Under the pieces are notes generated by a model that worked only from the letters and a program-made list of their open reading frames with translations, did no database searches and was not told where the DNA came from. The translations under genes and the position numbers were made by a program. Shown one piece after another: positions 11,567 through 21,734 of a stretch of 64,000 nt of DNA (the stretch's first letter is position 1; the number at the start of each line of letters is the position of its first letter). This stretch comes from Orobanche coerulescens (lineage: Eukaryota > Streptophyta > Magnoliopsida > Lamiales > Orobanchaceae): the NCBI GenBank assembly GCA_033398695.1, contig CM065802.1:151328096-151392095 (forward strand), written 5' to 3'.

Positions 11567-12409
11567 TACGGCTTCATGCCGTGGCTTCGGCCCTCATTGT
11601 GATACGGCTTCGTGCCGTGGCTTTGGCCCTCAGATGATACAGCTTCGGGCTGTTTCGGCTTCAGGCCATTGTGATGACTAGCAGTTTCGGCTGAGTGGCT
11701 TTCAGGCCATCGTGACATATTGGTATTTTCGCTGGAACCTTCAGGCAATTGTGATTCGTATTTATTTCAGCTCTGGGTTAGTTTATCTTCGTGTAGTTCA
11801 TTGTTGTGATCTGTATTGATGATTCGCCGTTGGGCACTTGTGTTCTAACCTGTTGAGCAGTATGCCGCGGGCATAGTATTTCACGAATGCTCAATTGTTA
11901 CTTTGGTTTGTGAGCATCTCGTATTACCATTGATGTACCATTTATTCTGCCTTTGGATGCATATCATGTTGTACATGTATTTGATATTCATTATCTGGAT
12001 AACTGACCCCGTGGGGGCGGAACATGTTTTCATGTTTTAGGTGCTTGCAAGGAGAGAGTTGAGACACAGGGGCATGACGATGGCGACGAGGCATTCGAGC
12101 GATACTAGTCCGAGATGTTTTGGTGTTCATGTCGGTCGATACTTGGAGTACTCGATTTTGTTCGATCGTTGTCATTTTGTATCATCCGAGCTAGGCTCGT
12201 GGATGTCGTTGTATTTTATTTAGGCCATGTAGGCCCACTGTTGTCATTGAAATTCCATATCGGAATATTATGTTGGATGTCAGTGTAGGAATTGTGATTC
12301 CCCTTTTGGTCAGTTTGTTGTATTTTAGTCATGTTCGCCTGGTGGATCTCCTGGTGTGGGGTCCACGGCACTGTAATGACCCAATGGGATTTGGGAGTGT
12401 TACAGAAGA

Positions 12410-12420
12410 TGGTATCAGAG
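12410..12420 (+). promoter_or_regulatory. Primer-binding site of A
   Basis: TGGTATCAGAG begins 5 bp after the 5' LTR end and is complementary to the 3' end of plant initiator tRNA-Met, the usual primer for Tekay-type Gypsy elements. Confidence 0.85.
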
Positions 12421-12852
12421 AATTGGGTTGTGAGATACCCTGATATGTGAGTTATGTGGTTCTACCGACGTGGTAGTAGTGGACTGTCAGGTTATGACAA
12501 TCTGGACAGTCGGGCTTTGTGAGTCGTGGTAGTTGAACGACTGTATGAGTCATTCTTTCATCGAGTCATCGTCAGTGAAGACTAGTATCGCAAGACCTCG
12601 AAGCTTCGTATGACCTGTGTAAGGACTCGATTCTCTTGTATGTTCATACATTTATGTAACATTGTTTTACGACCCATTCATGATTAATTGCTTTGGAGCG
12701 TGTTGGATCAGTATTGGCTATAATTAGCATGTTTGAAGTGATTGTTTATTTGTTGAGTATGTATACTCGTGTTTGGCTATTGACTTAGCATTGTGGATTG
12801 GCCGTTGAGGCATATTTGAGCTTTGTTCATGATCGAGCGTTATTCTTTCAGT
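12421..12852 (+). other. Untranslated leader of A
   Basis: Between primer site and gag there is no supported ORF. Its start (ttgggttgtgagatac) is similar in feel to the post-primer leaders of B and C, but I see no other structure. Confidence 0.5.
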
Positions 12853-14157
12853 ATGGAAAGAGGAAACCAAGGACGTGACAGAGGGGGTAAAGGCTGCAGA
12901 GCAGGCCGAAACCCAGAACCTCATGTTTATATGTGTACGGATGACGAGATGGATCAGAATTCGGACGGAGATGTGACTTATGCGACCGGTTATCCTTCGG
13001 GACGTCATACTCGAGGAGTCGATCAGACTGACATCGAACCTTTCTTGCTTATGAGGAGCACGATGACCCAGATGACTCAGATGACGCATATAATGGAAAC
13101 CATGCAGACCTCGATGGTTCATGGTACACAACAACAGGGACTCCAGGTGCAGTTTTATGAACAGGCCGGGAGAGTGAGTCAAATTATCGGCGACATCTCT
13201 CGTCAGAGGCCGCCTATCTTTGAGGGTTCATCGGAACCAGCTGATATTGTTCATTGGCTTGAACATTTTGATAAACTCTTCGAAATGGTTCAGTGTCCGG
13301 AAGAGAGTATGGTGGCAGTAGCGGCTTACTATTTGAGTAAAGGCGCTTATTCTTGGTGGCTTTCTGTGAAACCCACCGATCGTGATTGTGTTTGGAATGA
13401 GTTCAAGACTCTTATGTTAGAGAGGTATTACCCGGCTCCACTTCGTGAAGCCAAGTTGTCAGAGGTGTTGAACCCCGAATCCGTCGAGGACGAGGGTGTT
13501 ATTGTTATCGCTGAGAAGTGTCAGGGACTTCTTCAGTTTGCTTCTTCTGTTATCCGTACTTAAGCGGATAAGATCAAGTATTTTAGCAAGAGGCTGAACC
13601 CGCAGTTGAGGATGCAGTTGTTCAATCATAATTGTAACTCACTTGGCGAATTCATCGAGAAGGCTCTTGGAGCAGAGCTTTTGATCAAGGAGCTTGCTCG
13701 GAAGAACCCTTCAGTTTCTTCCGGTGAGAGGACTAGGATGCCGGTTCGTTCAGAGGGACATCGGGCTCCCACGTCCAAGAGGTCATCTTCTAGTCGTTTT
13801 CGTGCTGGGAAAGCATCTTCTTCTCAGGCGACGGGTTCGACCGTTGTTTGCCTTAACTGTGATACAATAGGACATCGCAGTACTCGGTGCTCGATGCAGT
13901 CTATTGCTTGTTTTCTGTGTGGGAGGCAGGGACACCTTCAGAAATACTGCAGGGGTTCTAGTGCCAATAGATCTCAAGGGAACTCACGGGCCTCGAGAGA
14001 TTTTGTTTCTTCAGTCCTTACTCCATCCAAGGAGTCATATCGGGCTTCGGGAGCCAGAGGTATGGACACTCGAGGAGGAGCGGCGAGCTCAGATTTGGAT
14101 CTTCCTCGAGTCGATGAGATCGAGGAGTTCGATGACCTGGAGGATGTTGATTTTTGA
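12853..14157 (+). pseudogene. gag: gag of A, copy 1, with an internal TAA
   Basis: ATG 12853 (MERGNQGRDRGG) opens a basic Gly/Arg-rich N-terminus, followed by a Retrotrans_gag-type core (PPIFEGSSEPADIVHWLEHF, GAYSWWLSVKP, WNEFKTLMLERYYP). TAA at 13561-13563 interrupts, after which the same frame continues (ADKIKYFSKRLNPQLRMQ) through two CCHC knuckles, CLNCDTIGHRSTRC and CFLCGRQGHLQKYC, to TGA 14155-14157. No protease follows. The ORF forms virus-like-particle protein only. The same TAA exists in copy 2, so it is older than the duplication. Confidence 0.85.
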
Positions 14158-14335
14158 TACATTTGAGATGTAACCTTAATTTTTTTTTCTCTTTGTTTTT
14201 CAGATTGATGTTTGACTCGGTCTGTACTTTAGTATCGTGGTTGCGAACCATTTATGGTTGATCTATCTTGTAATGATTGTATCTGAGAATCTTGAGATTT
14301 GAGGTCGTGTGATGTGTTTTCCCTTCCTTTTGGTC
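14158..14335 (+). other. Post-gag untranslated segment of A, copy 1
   Basis: The sequence from acatttgagatgtaacc through ccttccttttggt matches the end of copy 2 at about 23743-23916. In copy 1 the match stops at 14334 where E-type sequence begins; in copy 2 it continues to the polypurine tract. Confidence 0.8.
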
Positions 14336-14550
14336 GCCCAGCTCGATCTACTGGGTTTCCCCGCAGGGCAGACAGTGCCCCTTCTCGAGAGGTGAAGTGT
14401 TTTAACTGTGGCCAGCCAGGCCACATCAGTCGTAATTGTCCGAGTCCTTTTGCTGACATGTAATCAGTGTGGCCAGCCGGGCCACAAGGCGCCTTTCTGT
14501 GCTGAGAGGGAGAGGATCGTGGGTGCCCGGACTTCCATTCCAGCGCCTAG
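14336..14550 (+). other. E-type gag fragment embedded in A (chimera)
   Basis: These ~215 bp are nearly identical to 17936-18149 of element E, the zinc-knuckle part of its gag (KCFNCGQ, then CNQCGQPGHK). One extra T near 14452 breaks the frame. The segment sits exactly between the end of gag copy 1 and the start of gag copy 2. Both joints show only 2-3 bp of shared sequence (ggt; gga), as in template switching between co-packaged RNAs. Confidence 0.85.
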
Positions 14551-15275
14551 GAAGAGAGTAAGGTGGCAGTAGCGGCTTACTATTTGAGTAAAGGCGCTTA
14601 TTCTTGGTGGCTTTCTGTGAAACCCACCGATCGTGATTGTGTTTGGAATGAGTTCAAGACTCTCATGTTAGAGAGGTATTACCCGGCTCCACTTCGTGAA
14701 GCGAAGTTGTCAGAGGTGTTGAACCCCGAATCCGTCGAGGACGAGGGTATTATTGTTATCGCTGAGAAGTTTCAGGGACTTCTTCAGTTTGCTTCTTCTG
14801 TTATCCGTACTTAAGCGGATAAGATCAAGTATTTTAGCAAGAGGCTGAACCCGCAGTTGAGGATGCAGTTGTTCAATCATAATTGTAACTCACTTGGCGA
14901 ATTCATCGAGAAGGCTCTTGGAGCAGAGCTTTTGATCAAGGAGCTTGCTCGGAAGAACACTTCAGTTTCTTCCGGTGAGAGGACTAGGATGCCGGTTCGT
15001 TCAGAGGGACATCGGGCTCCGACGTCCAAGAGGTCATCTTCTAGTTGTTTTCGTGCTGGGAAAGCATCTTCTTCTCAGGCGACGGGTTTGACCGTTGTTT
15101 GCTTTAACTGTGATACAATAGGACATCGCAGTACTCGGTGCTCGATGCAGTCTATTGCTTGTTTTCTGTGTGGGAGGCAGGGGCACCTTCAGAAATACTG
15201 CAGGGGTTCTAGTGCCAATAGATCTCAAGGGAACTCACGGGCCTCGAGAGATTTTGTTTCTTCAATCCTTACTCT
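14551..15275 (+). pseudogene. gag: gag of A, copy 2, left part (split by E)
   Basis: It repeats 13300-14026, starting gaagagagtaaggtggcagtag, and has the same TAA (14812-14814), the same core residues (GAYSWWLSVKP) and both CCHC knuckles. E is inserted after actct (15271-15275); the C-terminus resumes at 23605-23748 (SYRASGAKGMDARGGSAS to DVDFGYI, TGA at 23749-23751). With the start region missing, this copy has no own N-terminus. Confidence 0.88.
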
Positions 15276-15533
15276 TGTAATATCCGCATTTTTCCTTTCC
15301 TTGTATTTTCATTTCCAGTGTATTTTTCGATTGTAGTAACCCTCGTGTATCTTTCAGTGTATTTTTTTTCCTGTCATCTATCGATCTGATTCTCGTTATT
15401 GTTGTGCAGAACCGCCGTTTCGGGGTTGCCGTGGGTCCATCTCATGTTATTGTTTCCCCGATATTGATTCATATTGCTTTCATTCTCTTCCCAGATCATT
15501 TTTCATCATTTTTGGACCCTAAGGGGGGTGTGG

Positions 15534-15780
15534 GCCGCGGCACAAGGCATGTGCGCCGCAGCACACACATTTTTCCAGTTTTTGGCCGAGCGGATTGTAC
15601 TGTGTGCCGCGGCACACCCGTCCGGGGCCGCGGCACACTGCCGAGTCAGTGTCGCGGCACACCCATCCGGGGCCGCGGCACACTCGTGTGGCATCTACGA
15701 CCAAAACCAGACTGTACCGGGTGCCGCGGCACACTGCCGAACCCTTGGAGAAGTTTTTGGGCTTGTGCCGCGGCACACCA
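15534..15780. repeat. Array of gtGCCGCGGCAC palindromes in the E 5' LTR
   Basis: Eight copies or near-copies of GCCGCGGCAC, 20-45 bp apart, end just before the TATAATC box. The 3' LTR array (21994-22252) is strongly rearranged although the flanking LTR sequence is nearly identical. A closely related stretch (ctgtaccgggtgccgcggca) occurs in the C LTR at 57130. Confidence 0.92.
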
Positions 15781-16432
15781 TGCGGTCAACTGTATAATCT
15801 CGTTCTTATTAGGCGAGATCGGCCATTCCCCTCATTTCTTCACCTGCGCACGAGAGAGAGAGGATTAAGGGGGAGAACTTCTCAATCATTCATCAATTGG
15901 GGGTTGATTTTCATCATTCTCCTTCAGTTGTGAGGCCCGGATAATCAATCTAACGCGCGTTCTACGGATCATAGTACTTGAATCTTCAAAGGAAATATCT
16001 CTTAGAACCCTATTTTCGGATAATTTGGGGGTTTTGGGAGTTTCTTCCGATTCGTTCCGTTTTGTTGGTGGATTCTTGATGAATACGATTAATATTGTTA
16101 GTATCTTTAGCTTTCCTACGGATTCATGGATATTTTGTGGGTTTTTACGGAATCGAGAGGGTTTGGTTGTGGTCCGCCCTCGTTGTTATTTTTGGTACGA
16201 ATATACATGAATCGTAGGCAGGTTTTCGGGTGTATTCCATTTCCGTATTCGTCTAGGGTTGGTTGTGATTGTGTTATTCGAATCGTTAGGTTCATTTCCG
16301 CCGGTTCCTCGCGGTCGTGTTCGATTCTTACTTTCCGTTTGTATCACCGTCTATTAACCGAGGCAAGTACCCTTATGAACTTACAATCTTAATGTATTAG
16401 TATTGCATGAGGATTGTGTGTGTGTGTATGCT

Positions 16433-16566
16433 CACTATGGGTTAGACCCGACGAGGTCTCGGTAGGGGTCCACGGAGGGGTGGATCCGTGAGCATGCTTT
16501 TAACCACTATGGGTTAGATCCGACGGGATCTCGGTAGGGGTCCATGGAGGGGTGGATCCACGGTTA
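16433..16566. repeat. 67-bp tandem repeat, two units, E 5' LTR
   Basis: Each unit reads actatgggttag-acc-cgacgaggtctcgg-taggggtccacgg with a few changes. The core CCGACGRGRTCTCGG resembles repeats in the LTRs of B, C and H. The 3' LTR copy is at 22905-23038. Confidence 0.9.
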
Positions 16567-17138
16567 ATTGTGGTGCATTTTTACAAATATGACTTGATTA
16601 TGGCATTTCCGGAAATGAGTGATTTGGAACTATGTTTTCTTGAATTGCATGCATTACTATATGTGTAAGATGTAAGTCGTTCATTTGGTTACTTGTACTA
16701 GCGTAATTGCTAACCCCTCTAGGGACCCGTTTTGGGGATATTCGTTTTATGAATTTCAGGTCAGGTTCATCGAGACGAGCGGGTGCTGGACTAGTATGCG
16801 GATGATGGCCGTGCGTGATGATTGTGCACGAGTGGTGTCTTATTGTTTCTATCCTTTTTACCTTTTGTGGTCTTTAAACTAATAGAAGTACTCGAGTACT
16901 TAAGAACTTTTACTCGTCGGGATTGTATTGTTGTTTATTATGCTTGTGTCGGATTATGGTGTTATGTTAGACCGGTTGAACCGGGTGGATTATTTTGTTG
17001 GGCGTCTTTATGACGAGGTATTTTTTTTTGTTGTTTCTGTGAGTCGATGAGTATGATGCTTGTTCAGCTTGGTGGGTCCCATATAGGGATTCACGGCGCT
17101 GTAATATACCTCGGATATCCTGAGGGTGTTACAGAAAA

Positions 17139-17150
17139 TGGTATCAGAGC
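17139..17150 (+). promoter_or_regulatory. Primer-binding site of E
   Basis: TGGTATCAGAGC follows the LTR end by 5 bp and fits initiator tRNA-Met. Confidence 0.9.
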
Positions 17151-17371
17151 ACTAGGTTTATGGATACCTAGGCTTGTCGGTTTATTGGGTCTTGTTGTAT
17201 TTTATTTTGCACATCATCATCACGCTGCCATGATTCCAGTACTACCAGTGCCCGTAAGTTTTCTTTCCTCTGTTCCTTATACTCTTGTATCGTACCTTTG
17301 ATTCTCGATTTGTGATTGTTCTTTTCTTGTACTTACCATCGTATGGCTTTTGCTACTTATTCAACTCCAGT

Positions 17372-18675
17372 ATGGATGCTGGAAGAGGTCGTGGTCGTGG
17401 TCGCGGTCGTGGTCATGGACGCGGCCGGGGATGTGGGGTAGCCGGTGGGGCGGCCACGTCGCAGTCTTCGGGAGCCGGCAGTACCAGCGACCGTCACAGT
17501 CATGCTTCTTTTCAGGAGCGCGCCGACCTTGGTATTGCGGTTGTTATGCAGCAAATGGTGAATCAAATGGCGGCGATAGCTCAGGCGGTTCAGAACCCAG
17601 ATCCGGCCCATGCTAATCGGGGCGGAGCGGATCGTTGGCTTCAGGATGTCATCAAGATGCATCCTCCTCAGTTTCGGGAGCTTCAGACCCGATCGGCTGG
17701 GAGGGGTGGATCAAGGAGATGTTTAAGGTCTTCGTTGCCACTAACTATATGTCGGGGCTCGTCTGTACTACCTTGAAGGATTACCAGAGTAGGCCCCTTG
17801 CTTATGATATGTCTGTGACGGCGAGTGAGGCGGCCCGCGAGAGGAAGAAGCAAAAGTCTGCCGGGAATTTTTCGGGCCACAAAGGTGGAGGTCAGCAGAA
17901 ATTCCAGTATGCTAACTTTTCCACTGGCGGTGGCCCAGCTCGATCTTCTGGGTTTCCCCGCAGGGCAGACAGTGCCCCTTCTCGAGAGGTGAAGTGTTTT
18001 AACTGTGGCCAGCTAGGCCACATCAGTCGTAATTGTCCGAGTCCTTTGCTGACATGTAATCAGTGTGGCCAACCGGGCCACAAGGCGGCTTTCTGTGCTG
18101 AGAGGGAGAGGATCGTGGGTGCCCGGACTTCCATTCCAGCGCTTAGGGAACCGAGTGTGAATCAAGGATTGTTTGCTTCTCAATCTCCGCCGAGTGCTAG
18201 TCGAGGGAGAGGACGGGGTCAGCCCGCTAAGGGGGGAGCTTCCAGTGTCGGCTCAGCCCACCCGCGTGTCTATGAAATGCGGAGAGCCGATGACCCAGCG
18301 GCTACCGTGGCGACAGGTACCGTTCATATTCTTTCTCATCTTGTCAGTGTGCTTTTCGATTCTGGTGCTACCCATTCGTTCATATCTCTGGATTGTATGC
18401 GCCGTCTGAGTCTCGACTGTTTGACGCCTTGTGAGCCTTTCATCATTAAGCTTCCTAGCGGTGATAGGATCGTTGGTGATCAGGAGGTTCGAGACTATTC
18501 TGTATTTATTTGTGAGAGGGCTTGGCCCTCTAATCTTATTGTTGTGGGTATTGAGGGTGAGGACTTAATTCTCGGGGATGATTGGCTCGAGCGGCACGGT
18601 GCGATTATGAACTACCGCACGAGAATCATCACTATGTTAGCCGAAGACGGCACCGAGCACTCTTTCGCCGGGTGA
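17372..18675 (+). pseudogene. gag-pro: gag-protease of E with capsid deletion and frameshift
   Basis: ATG 17372 starts MDAGRGRGRGRG. A frameshift near 17670-17700 breaks it; the frame then continues from about 17680 to TGA 18673-18675. The sequence jumps from WIKEMFKVFVATN straight to YMSGLVCTTLKDYQ. Against the related gag of B, about 105 capsid residues, including the WW core, are missing. Two CCHC knuckles follow, CFNCGQLGHISRNC and CNQCGQPGHKAAFC, then the protease active site LFDSGATHSFIS and LILGDDWLERHGA. The particle protein cannot be functional. Confidence 0.9.
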
Positions 18676-18708
18676 AAGAGGGGGAACCAGAAATTTGTTA
18701 TTAACGCC

Positions 18709-21699
18709 TTGAAGGCGATGAAACTCCTGCGTAAGGGGTGTACTGGCTTTTGGTGCTACGCCTTGAAGGCGGAGAGTGGTGGAGTCGAGCTTTCGTCGAT
18801 TCCAATCGTGAATGAGTTTCCTGATGTATTTCCTGACGAGTTACCGGGATTGCCACCGGATCGTGAGATCGAGTTTGCTATAGAGTTAGAGCCGGGCACG
18901 GATCCTATTTCGAAGGTGCCCTATCGCATGGCACCTTCAAAGATGTCAGAGTTGAAGAAGTAGTTGAGTGAGCTTCTTGAGTCGGGGTATGTTCGACCGA
19001 GCGCCTCGCCTTGGGGCGCACCGGTCCTGTTTGTGCGGAAGAAGGATGGTTCACTACGTTTGTGTATCGACTATCACGAACTAAACAAGGTGACCATCAA
19101 AAACAAGTATCCTTTGCCGAGAATTGATGACTTGTTCGATCAATTGTAGGGAGCTGCGGTATTCTCGAAGATTGATTTGAAATCGGGGTACTACCAACTC
19201 CGAGTGAGAGAGTCCGATGTGCCGAAAACAGCTTTTCGGATGAGATACGGACATTATGAGTTCGTAGTTATGCCTTTCGGGTTAACTAATGTGCCGGCGG
19301 TGTTCATGCAGTTGATGAACAAGTCTTTATCGAGTATTTGGATAAGTGTGTCGTCGTATTCAGTGATGATATTCTTATTTATTCGAGGAACGAGGAAGAG
19401 CATGCCCATCATTTGCGAGTAGTGTTAGACATTTTGAGGACCGAGCAACTCTATGCGAAGTTCTCGAAATGTGAGTTCTGGCTGAAGGAAGTGATGTTTC
19501 TAGGTCACGTGATTTCAGCCGAGGGGTTCGTGTAAATCCGCAGAAGATCGAGGCGGTGTTGGATTGGGCACCGCCCAAGAATGTGAGAGAGCTCCGTAGT
19601 TTCTTGGGTTTGGCTGGCTACTATCGTAGGTTCGTCGAGGGTTTCTCGAAACTAGCTCGGCCACTCACGCAGTTGCTCCAGAAATCCGAGAAGTTCGTCT
19701 GGAATGACGAAAGACAGTCGAGTTTTGAGGAACTGAAGAAGCGTTTGACTTCAGCCCCGGTTTTGACGTTGCCTTGTGGCAACGAGGGTTTTTCCGTTTA
19801 TACCGATGGTTCGGGTCAGGGTCTTGGGTGCGTATTGATGCAGCACGGCAAGACCATTGCCTATGCGTCGAGACAGTTGAGGCCGTATGAGCTGAACTAC
19901 CCTACTCATGATTTGGAGTTAGCGGCGGTCGTTTTTGCACTAAAGATTTGGCGTCACTATGTTTTCGGTTCTACATGTCAGATTTTTACCGATCATAAAA
20001 GTCTGAAATACATATTTACTCAGCGGGAGTTAAATATGATACAGAAGAGGTTGTTAGAGCTGATTAAGGATTATGACCTCGAAATCCTTTATCATCCGGG
20101 CAAGGCGAACGTCGTGGCCGACCCCTTGAGTCGGAAACCGGTGGCGTTGCGAACGCTTGAGATCCTTACATCTCAATCTGAGCTTCGGCGGGCTTTGATC
20201 GAGTTAGATGTTGAGGTTTTGTTGCCTGGAGTTGTCGGGAAACTTTGTGCTTTAGAGATTTCGTCATCTCTAATCGATGAAATTAAGCTGAAGCAGTTAG
20301 AGGATCCGATGATTACTCAAATCCGAGAGAACATTCTTAAAGGAAAGTCTCCTGGGTTTGTAATTCACGAGGATGGTATTTTGAGATTCCAGAGTCGGCT
20401 TTGTGTGCCGAACGACTCAGAGTTGAGACAGAGTATTTTGCGGGAGGCCCATGCTACACCTTACTCCGTTCATCCTGGTTCGAGTAAGATATACAAGGAA
20501 TTGAGAAGGAACTTCTGGTGGAATGATATGAAGAAGGAGGTCGCACAGTTTGTAGCGATATGTTTGACTTGTCAGCAGGTCAAAATCGAGCATCAGCAAC
20601 CGGCTGGGTTGTTGCAGTCACTTCCCGTTCCGGAATGGAAATGGGAAGATATATCGATGGATTTCATTACGAGTTTGCTGAGATCGAGGTCGGGCATGAA
20701 TATGGTATGGGTGATTGTTGATTGTCTGACCAAGTCGGCACATTTTCTGGGCATCAAGGACACTTGGGGCCCGGAGAAGTTAGCCCGTGTGTTTATCGCG
20801 CAGATTGTGAGGCTTCACGGTACTCCGAAGTCTATCGTTTTGGATCGTGATGGCCGTTTTGTATCGCACTTCTGGCAGGCGGTGCATAAGGCGTTGGGTA
20901 CCCGTTTGCATTTGAGTACCTCTTTTCATCCCAGTCAGATGGACAGTCGGAACGCACTATCCAGACGTTCGAGGATTTGTTGCGTGCCTGTGCTCTCGAT
21001 TGGAGTAGTGACTGGGAGGAACATTTGCCATTGATCGAATTCACGTACAACAACAGTTGGCACGCATCGATTCGGATGGCACCGTATGAGGCACTTTATG
21101 GGCGGTGATGTCGATCACCAATTTGTTGGAATGAGACGTCCGATTTGGTTGGGACCGAGCCGGATGTCGTTTTAGAGACGAGGCGGAAGATAGAATTAAT
21201 TCGGGAACGGATGTTGACTGCCCAGAGTCGACAAAAGTCGTATGCCGACGTCCGTCGTCGACCTTTGGAATTCGAGGTGGGAGAACACGTTCTGCTAAAG
21301 GTGTCGCCGACGAAGGGAGTTTTTCGTTTCGGGAAGAAAGGAAAGTTGAGTCCGAGATTTATTGGACCCTTTGAGATCCTCGAGCGAGTCGGTGGGTTGG
21401 CATACCATTTGGCGTTACCTCCGGCCTTGAGTCATGTTCATAGCATTTTTGATGTTTCCCAGCTAAGGAAATATGTCCCGGATCCTAGTCACGTCATCGA
21501 TTATGGCAAAATTGATATCGCTGAAGATATTACTTTTGAGGAGCGTCCTTTGAAGATTTTAGAGCATCGTGAGAAACGACTGAGGCATAATACCATCCCT
21601 TTGGTCCAAGTGCAGTGGTCGAGACACGGTGTCGAGGAGGCAACTTGGGAAACTGAGGATAGCATGCGTGCTAGGTACCCTGAGTTGTTTGTTTCTTAA
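18709..21699 (+). pseudogene. pol: pol of E: RT, RNase H, integrase, chromodomain (broken)
   Basis: RT motifs are [40 protein letters not shown] and [11 protein letters not shown]. RNase H (about 19780-20140) has [22 protein letters not shown] and TDHKSLKYI. Integrase has CLTC, an Asp in ISMDFIT and an Asp in VLDRDGRF; the DGQSE part follows a frameshift near 20940. The last frame, to TAA 21697-21699, ends in a chromodomain-like segment (VQVQWSRHGVEEATWETE) typical of Tekay/Del chromoviruses. Breaks: TAG 18961, TAG 19147, frameshifts near 19335, 19530 and 20940, TGA 21107. The TAG/TGA stops fit CAG/CGA with C-to-T change. Confidence 0.92.
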
Positions 21700-21734
21700 G
21701 TTTCGGGACGAAACTTATTTTTAGAGGGGTAGAA
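21698..21734 (+). promoter_or_regulatory. Hairpin and polypurine tract of E
   Basis: AAGTTTCGGGACGAAACTT (21698-21716) forms an 8-bp stem with a GGA loop. It overlaps the pol stop and is followed by agaggggtagaa, then the 3' LTR. The same hairpin plus purine tract precedes the 3' LTRs of B (50714) and C (61894), and a weaker form precedes that of A (24405). Confidence 0.85.

Larger units (their letters stand above)
8622..12404 (+). mobile_element. 5' LTR of A
   Basis: It begins TGTAATATCCGGGG and ends GGGAGTGTTACA, 3783 bp. Landmarks in order: acgtacgt palindrome array (8833-9206), a strong GT splice-donor-like site GGTAAGT (9418), GAGGCAAGT (10257-10265), five 79-bp tandem units (10630-11020), four 86-bp units (11221-11566), a GACCCCGTGGGGGC hairpin (about 12005) and an acceptor-like tgttttAGG (about 12040). 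No TATA box is obvious. Confidence 0.92.
15276..17133 (+). mobile_element. 5' LTR of E
   Basis: TGTAATATCCGCATTT to GAGGGTGTTACA, 1858 bp. Landmarks: gccgcggcac array (15534-15780), TATAATC (about 15793), a donor-like site lost here (aaaGGAAAT near 15990) but kept in the 3' LTR (AAAGGTAATAT, 22461), GAGGCAAGTA (16360-16369), two tandem units (16433-16565), a CCCC/GGGG hairpin (16714-16737) and TTTCAGG (16754-16760). Confidence 0.93.

Noticed and set aside
15506..15797. Cys/Ala/His-rich open frames on both strands over the GC-rich array, like a cysteine-rich peptide
   Set aside because: They are translations of the gccgcggcac repeat (PRHT, CAAAH, CRGT). The same artefact recurs at 21966-22260, 57030-57329 and 62476-62800.
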